Below are positions 1 through 14,002 of a stretch of DNA of 64,000 nucleotides, in pieces (position 1 is the first letter of the stretch; the number at the start of each line of letters is the position of its first letter). The notes beneath the pieces were generated by a model. It had not been told where the DNA came from, searched no databases, and saw nothing but the letters and a program-made list of their open reading frames with translations. A program made the translations under genes and the position numbers. Source of the DNA: Hyparrhenia diplandra (Eukaryota > Streptophyta > Magnoliopsida > Poales > Poaceae); NCBI GenBank assembly GCA_015847255.1, contig JADLZK010001918.1, forward strand, positions 1,984,001-2,048,000. Reading direction: 5' to 3'.

Positions 1-124
1 AGAGGATCGAGGGTGAACCACGGTTTTCTGGCCGGAAGTGGGCCAGATTAGTCTTTCAGCTCCCGATACACGGATGAGCTCATTAGGTTGTATCTGAGGC
101 TCGGATGTCGATGTTAGGCACTTT

Positions 125-829
125 TTGTGCAAACATCGATATTTCAATGGCCACTTCTCTTTCACTTCTCTATCACGCCACCTAGATCGTGTGACCACAA
201 ACATGAGAACCTGTGGTATCTACACGTTCCGTGCTCATGGACGATTTACCATAACATACGGTCTTTTGGTAAAGAGGATGGTGTTGAAAAGAGACACCTT
301 GAGCTTTATTTTTACGACGACGATCCGTCCCTCGAGCATCGGATGAGCAAGTGTAATAAATAGCGGTGCGCCGAAAAAGACGGGGAAGTTATTGAGAAAT
401 TGGTTGGGATTCTTAATGGGAATCCCTACTCAAAGAACTACGGCGTATGGGACACGTTGAGAACGTCGAGGATTATCGTGATCGAGTTCAACCTTGACCG
501 GCCGGCTTGACCGGAGAACATATAACGAGCCTATCGCCAAAAGAGGTGGCCGCCGTGCGGGTTGAGGCGAGTGGCGTCTTGGCCAATTCCAAAGATAGCG
601 TGGTCACGCAAGGGAAGGACCGGTCCATACATGGCATCCGGCTCATATATGGCGTGCTATGACCCACTTTTTCGCCCCGAAGGGTGAGCTCGAGTGGCAC
701 AATTGCATTCCGAAAAAAAATGTTACTATGGATCAAGTTGAGAGAGCTCGAGAGATCCGCAAAAGGCGTGCTGAGAAAGATGGTACGACTGATGGCGATG
801 ACGATGGAGGTACCTTGAATCCTTTTCAT
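125..829 (+). pseudogene. Helitron helicase-like N-terminal region (broken)
   Basis: Reading across several frames gives the N-terminal part of a plant Helitron replicase. Near 125-360 there is a segment on the pattern of a fruit, spacing and FGKEDG-type region. Near 400-520 comes NPYSKNYG then EFNLD, and near 600-780 GKDRSIHGI and a charged stretch ending EIRKRRAEKDG. No single frame stays open, and the track passes through at least three frames. The minus-strand ORF over the same bases is a shadow. The protein would act in the nucleus on Helitron DNA. Confidence 0.7.
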
Positions 830-1308
830 TAATTCAATATAAACTTAGTTTTGTTGTATCATAATATTAATTCGACCATTGTCTCCTTTGCTGAACCTCT
901 TGGAAATGTATGTGTATCCGTGCACGACTACTCTTCGCTACAAGTTCTAGATGCGGCCAAATGTATTTAATCCAATACTCTATGGCGGCCGACTTTTCCT
1001 TGATTTCTTTGTTGACACGCATACATCAAGATTGAGAGCTGGCGTTTGGACTACATACGGAACAATCAGGACTCTTTGAGAGCTGACCTATATCAAGGCC
1101 CGTGGACAAAGCATGCATGCGGGTGAAGGAAGTCCGAGAATGTCGGGAAGGCGTCTTGTGTTGTCTTCTTCATTCATAGGAGGACCCCGTGATATGAGGC
1201 GCCGGTACATGGATGCAATGGCTCGTGCGAAAGTATGGTAAACCTAATATCTTCCTCACGATGACGTGCAACCCTAACTGGGGACGAGATCAAGAATGAA
1301 CTTTATCC

Positions 1309-1912
1309 GTGCCGGATAATCGCGGGACCGCCCGGATCTCGTCACACGAAGTCTTTAGAGCAAAGTTAGATGCAATGAAGAAAATGTTGATGGAGAAAGA
1401 CATCCTTGGGAAGGTGAAGGCCTACGTATATGCAGTGGAGTTCCAGAAGAGGGGTTTGCCGCATGCACACTGGTTACTAATAATGGAACGAAAGTACAAG
1501 CTCACATGTCCTGAGCAATATGACATGATTATCGGTCTTGAGCTACCAAACAAGAAGAAATACCCCGAGCTCTACAAGATGGTAACAAAGCATATGATGC
1601 ATGGTCCCCGTGGGAAGCTTAATCCATTTTGTCCATGCACGGTGGTTAAAGGCGAATGCAAGAACCATTACCCTAAAGCATTTTGTGAGTCAACGTCACA
1701 AGGAAAGGATTCATACCCGCCTATCGGCGACGCAATGATTGGCGCACGGAAAAAGTACGAGGCCATTTCTTGGACAACCGATGGGTCGCGTGCCTTACAA
1801 CCCAATCTCCGCTGCGTACCTTCAATTGCCATATAAATGTTGAAGCATGTGGGAGCATCAAATCAATAAAGTACATCTTCAAGTACATATACAAGGGACA
1901 TGACAGGGGCAT
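1309..1912 (+). pseudogene. Helitron Rep domain (HUH endonuclease), broken
   Basis: A 175-codon open frame covers the Rep core. The metal-binding HUH motif is visible as GLPHAH with the two histidines at about 1,462-1,470. The open frame ends at 1,836, but the family sequence continues in another frame to a KYIFKYIYKGHD stretch at 1,869-1,904, whose tyrosines (codons near 1,872, 1,884 and 1,890) correspond to the catalytic tyrosine motif of Helitron Rep. In the family this nuclease nicks the element ends and the target. A frameshift between the two motifs means no single product could hold both, so this copy should be inactive. Confidence 0.85.
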
Positions 1913-2559
1913 CGGTGGTGATGAGGGAGGCTGACAAAGCCGATAAGCAGGGCGGCGTTGATGAGATCAGGCAATATAGAGAGGCCCGTTGGGTGACGCC
2001 TCCAGAGGCGCTATGGCGGATATATGGCTTTGACTTGAGCAAGAACTATCCACCCGATCGGCGGCCTGCGGCTTCATCCGCCGGGCATGCACATGGTGTC
2101 ATTCCATAAAAAGGACAAGGTTGACGGGATTGTTAATAAGCCGGGCGCGAGAAGATTCAATGTTGGCTAGCGTATTTTGATTATAACAGGCAGCATGAGG
2201 CATCCCGTGGAATCTTGTATCGGGACTTCGAAGCATTTCACTTGGCGTCTAATGGCAAATTCGCGACCCTAGAAAGAACTCTATTTTCCAAGTTGGTAGA
2301 GTCGTGATCGGCTCATCCCGTAGAGGGAGAACGCTACTTTCTTCGTGTCCTCCTAAATAATGTTGCTGGTGCTACCTCATACGAACACCTTAGGACCCGT
2401 CGATGGAGAGTCGCTACCTTCATTCCGTGAAGCTACACAAAGGAGGGTCTAATCAAAGAGGACAATACACCGGATGAGTGTCTAAGCGAAGCTACTTTAT
2501 TTGAGATGCCTTCCTCTCTACGAAGGCTATTTGCAATAATAATAATATTCTGTGAGCCA

Positions 2560-4180
2560 CATGATGTGTTTGGTTTGTGGGAAAAGCACTACGATGCAAT
2601 GTCGAGGACTACTACCGTAATAATCGATGTCCGAATGGTGCAAGCAAATGGTTTTGATAGATATTAGAAACATGGTGCTGTCTATGGGGAAGCAGTTTGA
2701 TAAATTGCCTCTTCCAAAAATTGATGACACATATGACAATGCTAGCCGTATTCCTCAAGAGATACTTGAGGAGAGTAGAGTCGAGTTGGACCCCAAAGAT
2801 GAGTTATTGTGTGACTCACTCAACAACGAGCAAAAGGTCCGCTTATGATGAGATAATGGGCCGTCCAACAAAGCAAAAAGGGCGGATGTTCTTTGTGGAT
2901 GGACTCGGCGTAACGGGAAAGACTTTTTGTATAGGGCACTTATCCCAAAACTACGTAGCCGAGGAAAAGATTGTCGTGGCTACAAAGCAACATCCGAGTC
3001 GCCGCATCCATATTGCCGGTGGGAGGACAAGCCTCTCGCTTCATGTTACCTCTCAATGCTAAAGATGGCGATGGATGCAAATTCACTAAACAAGATGGTA
3101 CGCCCAAGTTGCTACGTCAAGCGGCTCTCATAATATGGGGACGAGGCATCTATGACAAGGAGGCAAAACGTGGAAGCACTAGACAAGAGCCTTCGAGATA
3201 CAATGAGCCGGTCGGACTTTACATTTTGGTGGGAAGATGGTTGTCTTTGGTGGGGATTTCAGGCAGGTCCTCCCCTGTTGTGCCGAAAGGATCGGGGCTC
3301 AAATAGTCGGAGCTTCTCTCACGAAGCTCTCATCTTTGGGAATCCATGCGCCACCTAAAGCTCGCCCCGCAACATGAGGGCTCTCGAGTGACTCAGTGGT
3401 TTTGCAGATTATCCATTTGCGCATTGGTAATGGAGCAGAGGAGGTTTATGGTGATGACGATGTGCGGATTCCGAAGAGATGCGTGGTCCCGCACTACTGC
3501 GGCGATTTGAGAAGGATCTTCGCACATTGATCGACATCATCTTTCCGGACCTAAATGCAAACATGGCGAATAAAGACTACATCACCACGAGCGATTTTAT
3601 CTACACGTAGCGATTGGGTGGACATGATCAATATGAAAATGATTGATATGTTCCGGGGTGGCGAGATGGTGTATCACGGTTTTGACTCGCCGTAGATGAT
3701 CCACATAACTACTATCCAAAGAGAGTTCCTTAACCGATCTCAACCCCGGTGGCTTGCCTCCACACGTCTTGAAGCTCAAGCTCGGGTGTCTTGTCATCTT
3801 GCTTCGGAATATTGACCCCGCCAATGGGCCGCGGTAACGGTACAAGCCTGGCGGGTGCGGGGTTCTCAAGAAATACAATCGACGCAGAAATCGTGGTTGG
3901 GCAACATCTTTGGGAAGCGGGTATTCCTTCCTCGAATACCCCCGCGTCTGCCTCGATGAGATGTTCCCGTTCGAGTTTAAGAGGAAGCAGTTTCCTATCA
4001 AGGTTGAGTTTCGCCATGACCGTCAACAAGTCATAGGGCCAAACCATCCCGAACGTGAGTGTGTATCCGCCAAGACGGTGTTCTCTCACGGTCGGGTTGT
4101 ATGTTGCGATGTCTAGAGCCACGCCAAGAGCGAATATCAAGATCCTCGCCCTCCCCACCGGATGCAGGCGCACGGGAGGA
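2560..4180 (+). pseudogene. Helitron PIF1-type DNA helicase domain (broken)
   Basis: This is a superfamily 1B 5'-3' helicase fused downstream of Rep in Helitrons. Walker A reads GLGVTGKT at 2,901-2,924 (the usual first part is GPGGTGKT). Walker B should read IWDEAS, but an extra G in the run at 3,136-3,140 shifts the frame inside it. VFGGDFRQVLP follows at 3,240-3,275 with another 1-bp shift. MANKDYITT lies near 3,560-3,590. The C-terminal block AMTVNKSQ and LYVAMSRAT, motifs V and VI, lies at 4,015-4,145 and is followed by a lysine-rich tail. Each motif sits in a different frame, so the gene is clearly non-functional. Confidence 0.88.
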
Positions 4181-4547
4181 GGAGGCCAAAAAGATGGAGA
4201 AGAAAAAATGCTAGAAAGAATGGCGTTGAAAAAAAAATAAAAGAAATGCAAAGAAGGAAAAAAGGTAAGGATAAGGCAACCCCCGTAGCTTGATGGAATT
4301 TTCACGAAGAATATTGTATGGAAGGAGGTTCTTACGCAATAGGCGGGTAATACACTAATACTTACAATGTATTTTTAATTCAATTTATATTGTACATATA
4401 TTATTTAACTAACGCCATATTTGGATTTGATTGTGTTACTTTCACAAAACTTGTTTGGATTAAATGTTAGTTTAATATCATTGTTTAATCTTCATAGTAT
4501 TGCTATTTTATCATGCGATTCATGTTTTGTGTACAAAATTTAGTTAC

Positions 4548-5973
<1,426 letters not shown>

Positions 5974-5984
5974 TTCTTGTAGTG
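5974..5984 (-). repeat. Possible CACTA terminus
   Basis: On the minus strand the sequence starts CACTACAAGAA, the usual terminus of plant CACTA (En/Spm) transposons. No partner end was found, so this is either a truncated copy or chance. The 200 bp to its right (to 6,187) hold nothing I recognise. Confidence 0.35.
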
Positions 5985-6187
5985 TGTAGCGGATTGCATG
6001 GTCCCTGCTGCATGTGCGGCTTATTGCCTAATGCTGTGCTTCTTTATGAGTGAGATTGTCTCATTTTCTTCTATGGTTTTGTTCCTGTACTACAGTAGCA
6101 TCTAATACATATTGCAGAAGAAGTGTATATACCAACCATTTTCCTTGTATCATTTCGCCTTCTTAATGAATTGATTACTTGTCTTGA

Positions 6188-6820
6188 TGTTGATGGTAGA
6201 TAAAGTCTAAAATGAATTATTAATTTTACTTTCATACAATAGATAAATGATATTAAAAGAAGACTATTACTAATGAATTCCACGAGTTTTGGTGTATACT
6301 CTGTTTTGCAGGAGAGACCCTGAAAATGGTAGAAAAGAGAGGAATGGAGTACTAAAAGAAAAGAAACTTTTCAGCAATGCTAGTATACATTAGAAGACTC
6401 TAGAAGACACGAGAAGACAACACGCCAAAGGTGGGACCTACCTATGACAAGGTGGGGGCTGACCTGGCCAAGTGGGGCCTACGACCGCCATCTCCATGCC
6501 ACGTGTCCAGCTTCCTCGAATGTTCTTCCACCGCCTCTCTAGATTTCATCTACACCGCTCAACAAGGTCGGTTTGATCTAAGGGCCGAGATTCATCCTAT
6601 AGGGCTATATAAATAGAGTGCGGACCACCCCCTCAAAACCCCAAGTCCGATCCTTAGATTTAGAGCTAGAGAACAAAATTCCAATTAGTTAATATGGATC
6701 TTGATTAGCAATCAAGATTAGACTAGTTCTTAGAATTAGTATATAATTAGAGATACGAGATTAAGGAAGGAGTAGATCGAGGAGTTTCAACTGTCGGTTC
6801 TTCTCTGTTGTATTATGTGG
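6188..6820 (+). mobile_element. Fragment of a gypsy LTR (same superfamily as the nested elements)
   Basis: It starts TGTTGATGGTAGATAAAGTC, like the LTR start of the two large elements nearby, and keeps the same landmarks: the CCACGAGTTTTG patch, a 'gccgagattcatcct' patch, a TATA box and a leader rich in 'attagag'. It has diverged further than the other copies and stops where a different LTR begins at 6,821. It is best read as the outermost broken layer of the nest. Confidence 0.65.
6499..6614 (+). promoter_or_regulatory. LTR promoter remnant (G-box/ABRE and TATA)
   Basis: CCACGTGTCC at 6,499-6,508 is a G-box/ABRE-type bZIP site. TATATAAATA at 6,605-6,614 lies about 100 bp downstream, the same spacing as in the related LTRs of this window. 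Confidence 0.5.
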
Positions 6821-6860
6821 TGTAACAACCCTAAAATTCTAAGTACCAAAAATTGCAAAT
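6821..6860 (+). mobile_element. Left end of outer gypsy LTR (interrupted)
   Basis: The stretch begins TGTAACAACCCTAAAATT, closely like the start TGTAACACCCCAAATTTTGC of the solo LTR at 21,208. After 40 bp it is interrupted by the minus-strand element. The likely continuation is at 29,040. Confidence 0.6.
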
Positions 6861-8428
6861 CGTTGACATTTCTAAACATCGCTAAAAAAAGATAAATATA
6901 AAACCTATCTCTACAACAAGCGCCTAGAAATACTTGGTATAAAATAAATCAACACTTACTAAACAAATATAATCATATGTATAAATTAATATCCATAAAA
7001 GCGCATAGATATAACTCTGAAAATTAACTCTATACCGCTATAGCATTTCACCGAGTATACCGGTATCGTAATTTATTTTTTTCCCAAAGGAAGGGCGTGA
7101 GGCAACATTCATATGACTCATAATTAATCAATGTTATAAGTACTTATAACAAATCAATTATTCCATTACTTTAGCAGGGTAAATAAAAGGTAAATAAAAG
7201 ATAATAATAAATAATGATAATGATAATAATAATAGTAAAAACAATAATAAAAACTAAAGTAAAGATAACTAATGATAACTAAGATAATGGTATTCCGGAG
7301 ATAGAGAGATATAGAGACTCAACTAATGTGGTAAAGACAATCATAACTACTCTATGAGTAAAAGACTTCTAAATAACTACCAATCATTAAGTCTAAGCAT
7401 AAGCGGTGTAAAATATTCTCATCTATAGCACAACTAAATCATAATTATATAGCATAAAGAACATCAACTAAGGAGGATTTATGATGAAATAAACTAGCCT
7501 CCGACGTGACCACGTTCTACCATTTTCTATATACAGGGGAGGATTATAGAAGACTCAATCACCACGTCACCCTCACGAACTTCATATAGATGGCATCCGC
7601 AAATAACTCATAACTAAGCACCATACTTACATACGACTTACGACTTAACCCACTCGAGAATAGAGCTAAGTTATCCACGATCTCATGCATATAATGATCA
7701 ATAACCGTAACTATATCAAATATCAAACTAGAATATACTAAGAACATAACAATAGATAATACAATAAAATAACGCATAATCATAATGACAACTCAAATAA
7801 ATTTATTACCGAATCTCCAAGAATGACAGATTCAAATCCTCGAGCAAAGCTCGAACTCTTCCTTGAATCTCTAATAGATTGTCTAATACTCTAATCTTTG
7901 AAGAATTAGAGCTCTCTAATCCCTCTAATCTCTGTAGAAACCCTAATTACAATGTATCTACTCCAATGAACTCGGACTAAATGAATTCTAATAATGAACT
8001 AGGGTTTGTGGGGTAGCTCGCCCTTGCCTATATAGCCTCCTAGGATGAATCTCGACCATCGGATCAAACTAACTTGATTGAACAGCCTAGATTGGATCTC
8101 AAAGGGTTGCAGAGAAGCTTCCGGAAGATGGACACGTGGATCCACGTGGCTTGCGGCTGACCCCAATTTGTTAGCAAGTGGGTCCCATCTTTTGTGAGGT
8201 GTCTTCTCTTGTCCTTTAGGTCCCTAAAGTTTATATTAATTCCTTTGATTGTCTTTTTTTTCGTTTCTTATTTTTCCCTTTTTCTCGCTCTTTTCCGGAT
8301 TTATCCCGCAAAATTGATATGCAACAAAACTCGTGGAAATTATCAAAAATAATAATATTTTAGTACCATTGATCCCTTGGTTGATGGCATATTTTATAAT
8401 TAATTTTAGACTATATCTACCATCAACA
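6861..8428 (-). repeat. 3' LTR of the minus-strand gypsy element
   Basis: On the minus strand it starts TGTTGATGGTAGATATAGTC at 8,428 and ends near 6,861 (terminal base changed from the expected CA). It is about 1.57 kb and aligns along its length with 27,451-29,039. It contains AT-rich arrays of 'aataat' near 7,190-7,250. Confidence 0.88.
8027..8148 (-). promoter_or_regulatory. LTR promoter: palindromic double G-box and TATA box
   Basis: CACGTGGATCCACGTG (8,133-8,148) is a perfect 16-bp palindrome holding two CACGTG cores. The TATA box GGCTATATAGG lies about 100 bp downstream on the minus strand (8,027-8,037). The same pair recurs in the other LTR at 28,718-28,733 and 28,611-28,620. Confidence 0.65.
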
Positions 8429-10139
8429 AGCTCCACCCAAGCTTACCTTTTGCTAGTCTCTTGGGGAACACATACAATCATGAATACACATGCATTTAAA
8501 CATGAACTCTTCTCCGGGATTATAATTTTTAAAATCTGACTTTCAAACTCACTCATGTATATCTTTTTCAACAATAGGGCTTTTAGCAATCACAAAATTC
8601 TTGAGTAATTGAAACACAAAACAATCAAGTGAGCACTATATCTCAAATTCTTTATTCAACCTTTATTCTAGAGTTTTTATAAGTTTTCAAAATAAAACTC
8701 GAGATTCATCAGCGTGACACTCTTAAGTCTCTCATATATGTGGTATTTTTGATCCTCACTAAGGCAATGATAGTGATATGCCTTCTCTCTCTCACCCTAC
8801 AACTAATGTTTATATATGGGGTTCACAGGTGAGGTAAAAGCATGTACGATGCATATTTGTAAACATATATTGTTATAGTCAAACAATGGATCCAAAGAGA
8901 GTTAATTCATACAACTAAATCAAGAGGTGCATGTGTGTGGAAGATAGTGGAATATATAGTGGCTAGCCTAATTCTACTTTGCTCCTTTTCCGAGGAATAT
9001 TATCTCTTATTTTGAACTTAGAAACATAAGAAAACAAGGGCTATCTTTCTTTTCTTTCTCTTTTTTTATTGAGAGAGGCGGGCATCTAAGTACCCATTGT
9101 TTTCACATCGAACACTTGCCCATTTTTTTTAACTCTCTTCTCATAATTCTTTTTGCATAGCCCTATGCTTCTTTTTACAACAATATTGAGAGAGATAAAA
9201 ACTTTAGAGCATTTATTGACAAAAACCTATAAATAGAATATTTTTATGGTGTCTTCTCCCAAAGTGTAGGAGAAAAACACATTTTTGGGTGGATAAGATG
9301 GAAATATATGGATGCGCATACTCAAAGTGTTGGAATAGCATAAAAAAATATATATGTGGATGTGGAGAGTGTACGTGATCTTAATTTAAGAGTATGACAA
9401 ACCTCTCATAAGGTATACAATAAAGGTTGACTAACTCAATGAAATACAAATAGCATAAGAGTGGAAGGTTTCCCTATACTAAATATAATTTGGCTCGTAG
9501 GAATTTCACACTCACATCATGTAGAATCTCATCATGCAAAATTTTTAATTTTCAAAAGATAAATCTCCAGAAATCTAGTCTCATTTAGAATAAAATAAAT
9601 AGCAGCTCAAACTATCTCATATCATATCCATCAATTACCTAGATCTAGATCAAGCATATGCATCCCACAAGGTTTCAAAGTGTAGAGCAAATCTTTATGT
9701 CAAATTATATTCATACAACCCGTAGAAGAATTCAAGTTTAAACACTAGGTATTATAATTTGAGCATGCTTCAATACTTGAAAACTTATTTACATAATTCT
9801 TAAAAACAAGAAAGCACACTAAAAAAAGCGAACTAAAACAAACTAATTAAAGCAAACTATATTACACACTCTATTTTGGGTTTTTTTTTAATCATGCGTA
9901 AATTAAAAATCTACCAACTAATTTTTATTGGGTTTTTGGTTTTTCACATTTTTATGGTTTTTCATATAAGGTGCAGAAAATAAACAATCTTGCATAAAAA
10001 AATAAAACAACATAAGTAAAGAAAACTTACCTGAAAGTAATGGGGTCCTCCCCAAGCTAGCCGATGCGATCACCGAGGTGGTGGCCGTGGTGAAATGTGC
10101 AAGTGGTCAAACAAATACGCCTAATTTAACCAATTCTCT
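8429..10139 (-). other. 3' untranslated region and polypurine tract of the minus-strand gypsy element
   Basis: On the minus strand the last bases before the LTR are purine-rich (AAGCTTGGGTGGAGCT, 8,429-8,444), consistent with a polypurine tract. The remaining 1.7 kb is AT-rich and non-coding. It aligns with 20,350-21,207 plus 24,153-24,967 of the plus-strand relative, which shows it is part of the element rather than host DNA. Confidence 0.75.
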
Positions 10140-11766
10140 TGATGATACCACTGATTTTCTTCTCCTTGTTGCTGAATGGTGTTGTGCAATTCTTGGTGTC
10201 CTGTCTCCAGATTTCCAATGCGAACACCAAATCCTGTAAGTATTTCTCCTACATTCTCTCCTAGAGGTGGCTCATTATGTGGATATTGCTGGTAAGGCTC
10301 AAATTGTGGTGGTAGTGTAAAGTGAATAGGTTGTGGTGGTGGTCTGTAATAGAATGGGAGTGGTCCTGGGTGTTTTGGGTATGGTGGGTTGGTGTAGAGA
10401 AAGACATACGTCCTCTCTATATGTTGTCTGTTTCTTCATATTTTTGCCGTTGATACTCATTGAAATATCCTTGCCCCTAAGATTCACCTTGTCCCCGTAG
10501 TTCCTGTAGATGTTTCTGAATGATGAGATGATGGCCATTCTCCTTCTGCTACTCCATATGGCCGTGATGGTCCAGGTTGGTCAAAACCATAAAATTCCTG
10601 ATAAGCTGGTGCAGCTGGAGTAGGATCATGATACTGAGGCTGTGGGTTCCTAGTGCGTCTAGATGAGCTTCTCCCTAAAGTTGGTCCCTGCCTCTACAAA
10701 TCAAAAACAAATCTATCCACCACATATATCCCCAAAGATGGGTCTGGTAATTCATATTCATTTGTGTAACCCTTATAAATCATGACAATTTTATTTCCTC
10801 TCTTTTAATCAAATGAGCATAATGAAAAAATGAACAATCACAGGACGAGGTTCATTAATGTATTCAATGTTAGCATTTTGCAACAAACCAAGATTGTTAG
10901 CAATATGAGTGATCCATGAAGTACAAGAAATCTTTCATCTCTTTAAACTAGGAAATGAAAGCCAATATTTAGCAATAAACTTAGCAGGTGAAATTTTAAT
11001 TCTCTTAACCGTGGCATACATCAATTTTAATTCCTCTTTTCTCGCAGTTCTAAGCTCTTCTCTAGGAAAGAATGTTATTGATAGCCACTTATGCATGAAT
11101 CTTAAAGTTGGATTATGAATTTCATCCGTGCATGGTTTGCTACCAAATACCAAATTAGATATCTCCATCCAAAAACTAGCTCTATCAAAGTCTCTAAAAG
11201 CATGATCAAGGTCCACATGGCAAGCTTCAAGAAAACCAAGTAGTCTACTAAATTGCATCCAGTTTAGAGAAAATGTTCTATTAAACATTCTAAAAGATAT
11301 TCTATGACTCAATATTTCTAAGGTGCACCAAAATTCAATTATAAGCAATCTACAACCTCTTTCATTTATTTCCCAAGCATCTTCCCATCCTATGCTTCTA
11401 AAAACAAGTTGAAATTCTACATCCATACCGGTAGAAGAAGCAATTCAGATCAATAATAGGTGTCAAGGTGAACTCTTTGTCCTTAATATTTGTATATTTA
11501 GCTTTCTCTTCCCTAGTTTCAAAATGAATGTCTCTAACATACAAGAGAGAAAGAATTCCACCTTGGGGTGGTTGAGATGAAGATCCTCCTATGGAAGGTG
11601 GTGGTGAATCAAGGTCCATCTCGAAGTTTCCTCGGGATGATCTTGATCTACTCCTTGTAGTGACCATGGATGATAGCTTGTTCTTCCAACCTTTTATGCT
11701 TTCTTGCAGCAAGAAATTTTTACAACAAAGACTAGAGAAAAGGTGAGGGTTAGAGAAAATAATCAA
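10140..11766 (-). pseudogene. ATHILA ORF-1-like protein of the minus-strand gypsy element (broken)
   Basis: Reading from 11,766 down: a basic start with SRSRSRSS, a PSIGGSSSQPPQGG linker, then after a frameshift near 11,440 a globular domain beginning MDVEFQLVFRSIGW and including FRMFNRTFSLNWMQFSRLLGF, and ITFFPREELRTA. A stop and shifts follow after about 10,935, with a polar proline/threonine-rich tail (10,299-10,538) and a glutamine-rich likely coiled coil near 10,150-10,280. The pattern (LtlEFL..TL, FRxF, LxxLLGF) resembles the plant ATHILA ORF-1 family. Function is unknown. It lies where pol would be. The plus-strand relative at 18,676 encodes the same protein. Confidence 0.7.
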
Positions 11767-12398
11767 AGATCTTTTACTCCACCTTCACTTCCCTTAATCT
11801 TTCTTCAAAATAGGCTCAAACTAGATCACAAACTTGTGCTCGGTTTCGAGAGGGGTTGGTGTGGTTTTTGGAGGTCGAAATGGAGTGGGTGAGTGGTAAG
11901 AGAAGAATGGGAGAGAGAGGAGGAGATAGGCGGCCAGGCAGCCGGGGCCTTTACGGCCGGCCGGCGGTGGCTGCGTGGCCAAAGTGGCCCCGCCACCTCG
12001 AGATGCTCCCTTGCCATGTCTAGTGCCCATGTGACACAATCAGCCATTCAACTTTGTCCGTGATATTTTTGGCCAAGGTGGGAGTGATGGGTGTATGACA
12101 AATGGGTCCCATGTGTTCCCGTATTTATACCATATAATGTCCCAAAATATTGTAGAACAAAATTACTTTTATGAATCTATGAAAAATAAGAATTCTAATG
12201 ACAAGTATTTTTGCATATTTTGCCTCCACAAGAAATATTACTTACTTACGGGTTTTAACAAACCGTAAATCCTAATTACACGGGGTTTAAATTATAATGC
12301 TACGAAAAACTCTTTTTTTTATGTTTTCTAATAATTATTGCAACAAAAAATAAATAATGGTAATGCAAAGAAATTTAAAAATAAAGATACTTCTTGAA
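11767..12398 (-). other. Untranslated spacer between protease and third ORF (minus element)
   Basis: No coding potential was seen. It has a short GC-rich island (11,930-12,010, GGCCGG-rich) inside AT-rich DNA, matching the spacer at 17,965-18,675 of the relative. The conservation of this spacer suggests that the third ORF may have its own leader. Confidence 0.5.
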
Positions 12399-13204
12399 TT
12401 ACCTTTTAATTGAGAGTCGGGATGTATGTGTCTCTTCCGATGTAGATATAATTAGTTGGTCAGGTGCATCCTCTTGTTCTGGAGGTGATGTACATAATTC
12501 TTGCTCTTCATGATTTTCTACTAATGAGGCTTGCTCTGGTCGTGGCCTAAAAGCGAACCTTTCTTCTTTTTCATTAATACTGAACTTGATTTCTCCAACT
12601 CCGACATCAATGTGAGCATTGAGTGTACTCAGTAGGGGTCTTTCAAGAATAAGTGGTGTTTTTATGTATTCTTGCATGTCAAGGACCACAAAATCTACTT
12701 CGGGACGAAGAAACTTTAGATTTTTCTTCGGAATATTCTCGGCAATTCCCATAGGATAATGGATTGATTGGTCCGCTAGTTGTAGACACATTGAAGTGGG
12801 TGTAAGTGTCGAGAAGTTGAGCTTATCAAAAACTTTCTTGGGCATAACACTAACACTAGCTCTAAGATCACATAATGCATTCTCAAAAAATCGACTTCCA
12901 ATTGAGCACTCAATAGTAGGAAATTCGTGATCTTTCTTCTTGACGGGTGTTGTATTTAAAATGGCTGCACTACATTCCTCCTGTCGACTTGACAACTTTA
13001 GTGGTAGGTAGTGGCCTTTTGTTGTTTAGAATGTCTCATAAATATTTTGCATAAGTAGGCACTTGTATGGCATCCATCAACGTAACATTCATATATAACT
13101 TTTGAATCACTTCCACCTAACTTTCCAAATTGTTCATCGGCTTTGGCTCTTCTATCTCTTCGTGGAAATGGTAGAATTGGAGTGCCATGGTAATCATGCT
13201 GCAA
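12399..13204 (-). pseudogene. Retropepsin (aspartic protease) region of the minus-strand gypsy element
   Basis: The frame from 12,995 to 12,399 is open for 198 codons and gives IGSRFFENALCDLRASVSVMP, then VFDKLNFSTL and LILERPLLSTLNAHID, the fold of plant retropepsins. The catalytic motif should be DLGAS, but here reads DLRAS (12,855-12,869), so glycine is lost and the enzyme should be inactive. The upstream frame (13,204-12,998) carries the basic ILPFPRRDRRAKADEQF linker that joins gag to protease. The enzyme would process Gag in the virus-like particle. Confidence 0.85.
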
Positions 13205-13997
13205 TTCATGCTCTTGTGGTATAGCTTCTTCTCGCCTCCGCCTCGCACTATAGGGGGGGGTCTTCGTGCTCCCTTTGGATAAGGCGAGTCACGAGTGGCC
13301 TTTCCTCCTCTTGTAGTGATATTATGAACCTTTCGGGGTTAGTGGCAACAGCAATCTAGCAAATAATTTCATAATTTGTGATTCTATCTTTTTATTAAAA
13401 TTTTGTTGATCTTGAAAAGCAGATGAAAACTTATTTTCTCATTAATACTTTCTAGCATCTTATTGTTAGCAAAGAAGCTTTTTAGTAACCATCTCATTAA
13501 TTCTAGATTGTTGTAATATTAAATCTTTCAAAGGGGTTGTTTAGTATTATACTCACCTTGGTACTTACCTTGATTGATTGATGTTGGTTGAATCCTCCCT
13601 TGATCCTTCATTTATGAACTCCGACGATATTAAGATCTTGAGATTTAGGGGACTCTAAATACTTTCTTTTCTGGTTTTGTGTGGTGTATGCATCTTGAAT
13701 GGCTTGTCTATCACTTTTGTAATTTGCTCTCTGTTCAAGCCAATCTAATAACACATCCATCTTAGTAGATAGGGCACACACTTCTTCTGGTATTGCTTCA
13801 CTTTCATAGCATGGTTGAATGTTGTACGATGTCCATCCATGATTTTACGCTATCCTCTTCATGATATCTTGAGCTTCTTCAAGAGTGAGGGACATAAATG
13901 ATCCTCCATCGGTGGCATCTAGTTGTTCTTGTGATCTTCTAATTAATCCATGGAAAAAGGTTTGTATGAGTAACCATTCTTCCATTCCATGATGTGG
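13205..13997 (-). pseudogene. gag, C-terminal part (minus element), left of the nested insertion
   Basis: On the minus strand, downwards from 13,997, the sequence reads PHHGMEEWLLIQTFFHGLIRRS, then LDATDGGSFMSLTLEEAQDI and a likely coiled-coil stretch with stops. This is the C-terminal half of a Ty3/gypsy capsid. The preceding codons (DYIQDC) are at 26,773 and beyond, across the nested element, so the gene was split by insertion between Cys and Pro codons. Confidence 0.8.
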
Positions 13998-14002
13998 GAA
14001 AT
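13998..14002. repeat. Left target-site copy of the plus-strand gypsy element (decayed)
   Basis: The flank reads GTGGG then AAAT before the LTR. The right flank is ACAAT (26,768-26,772). Joining the interrupted gag gives GTGGGACAATC, so the duplication was ACAAT and the left copy has lost its C. Confidence 0.65.
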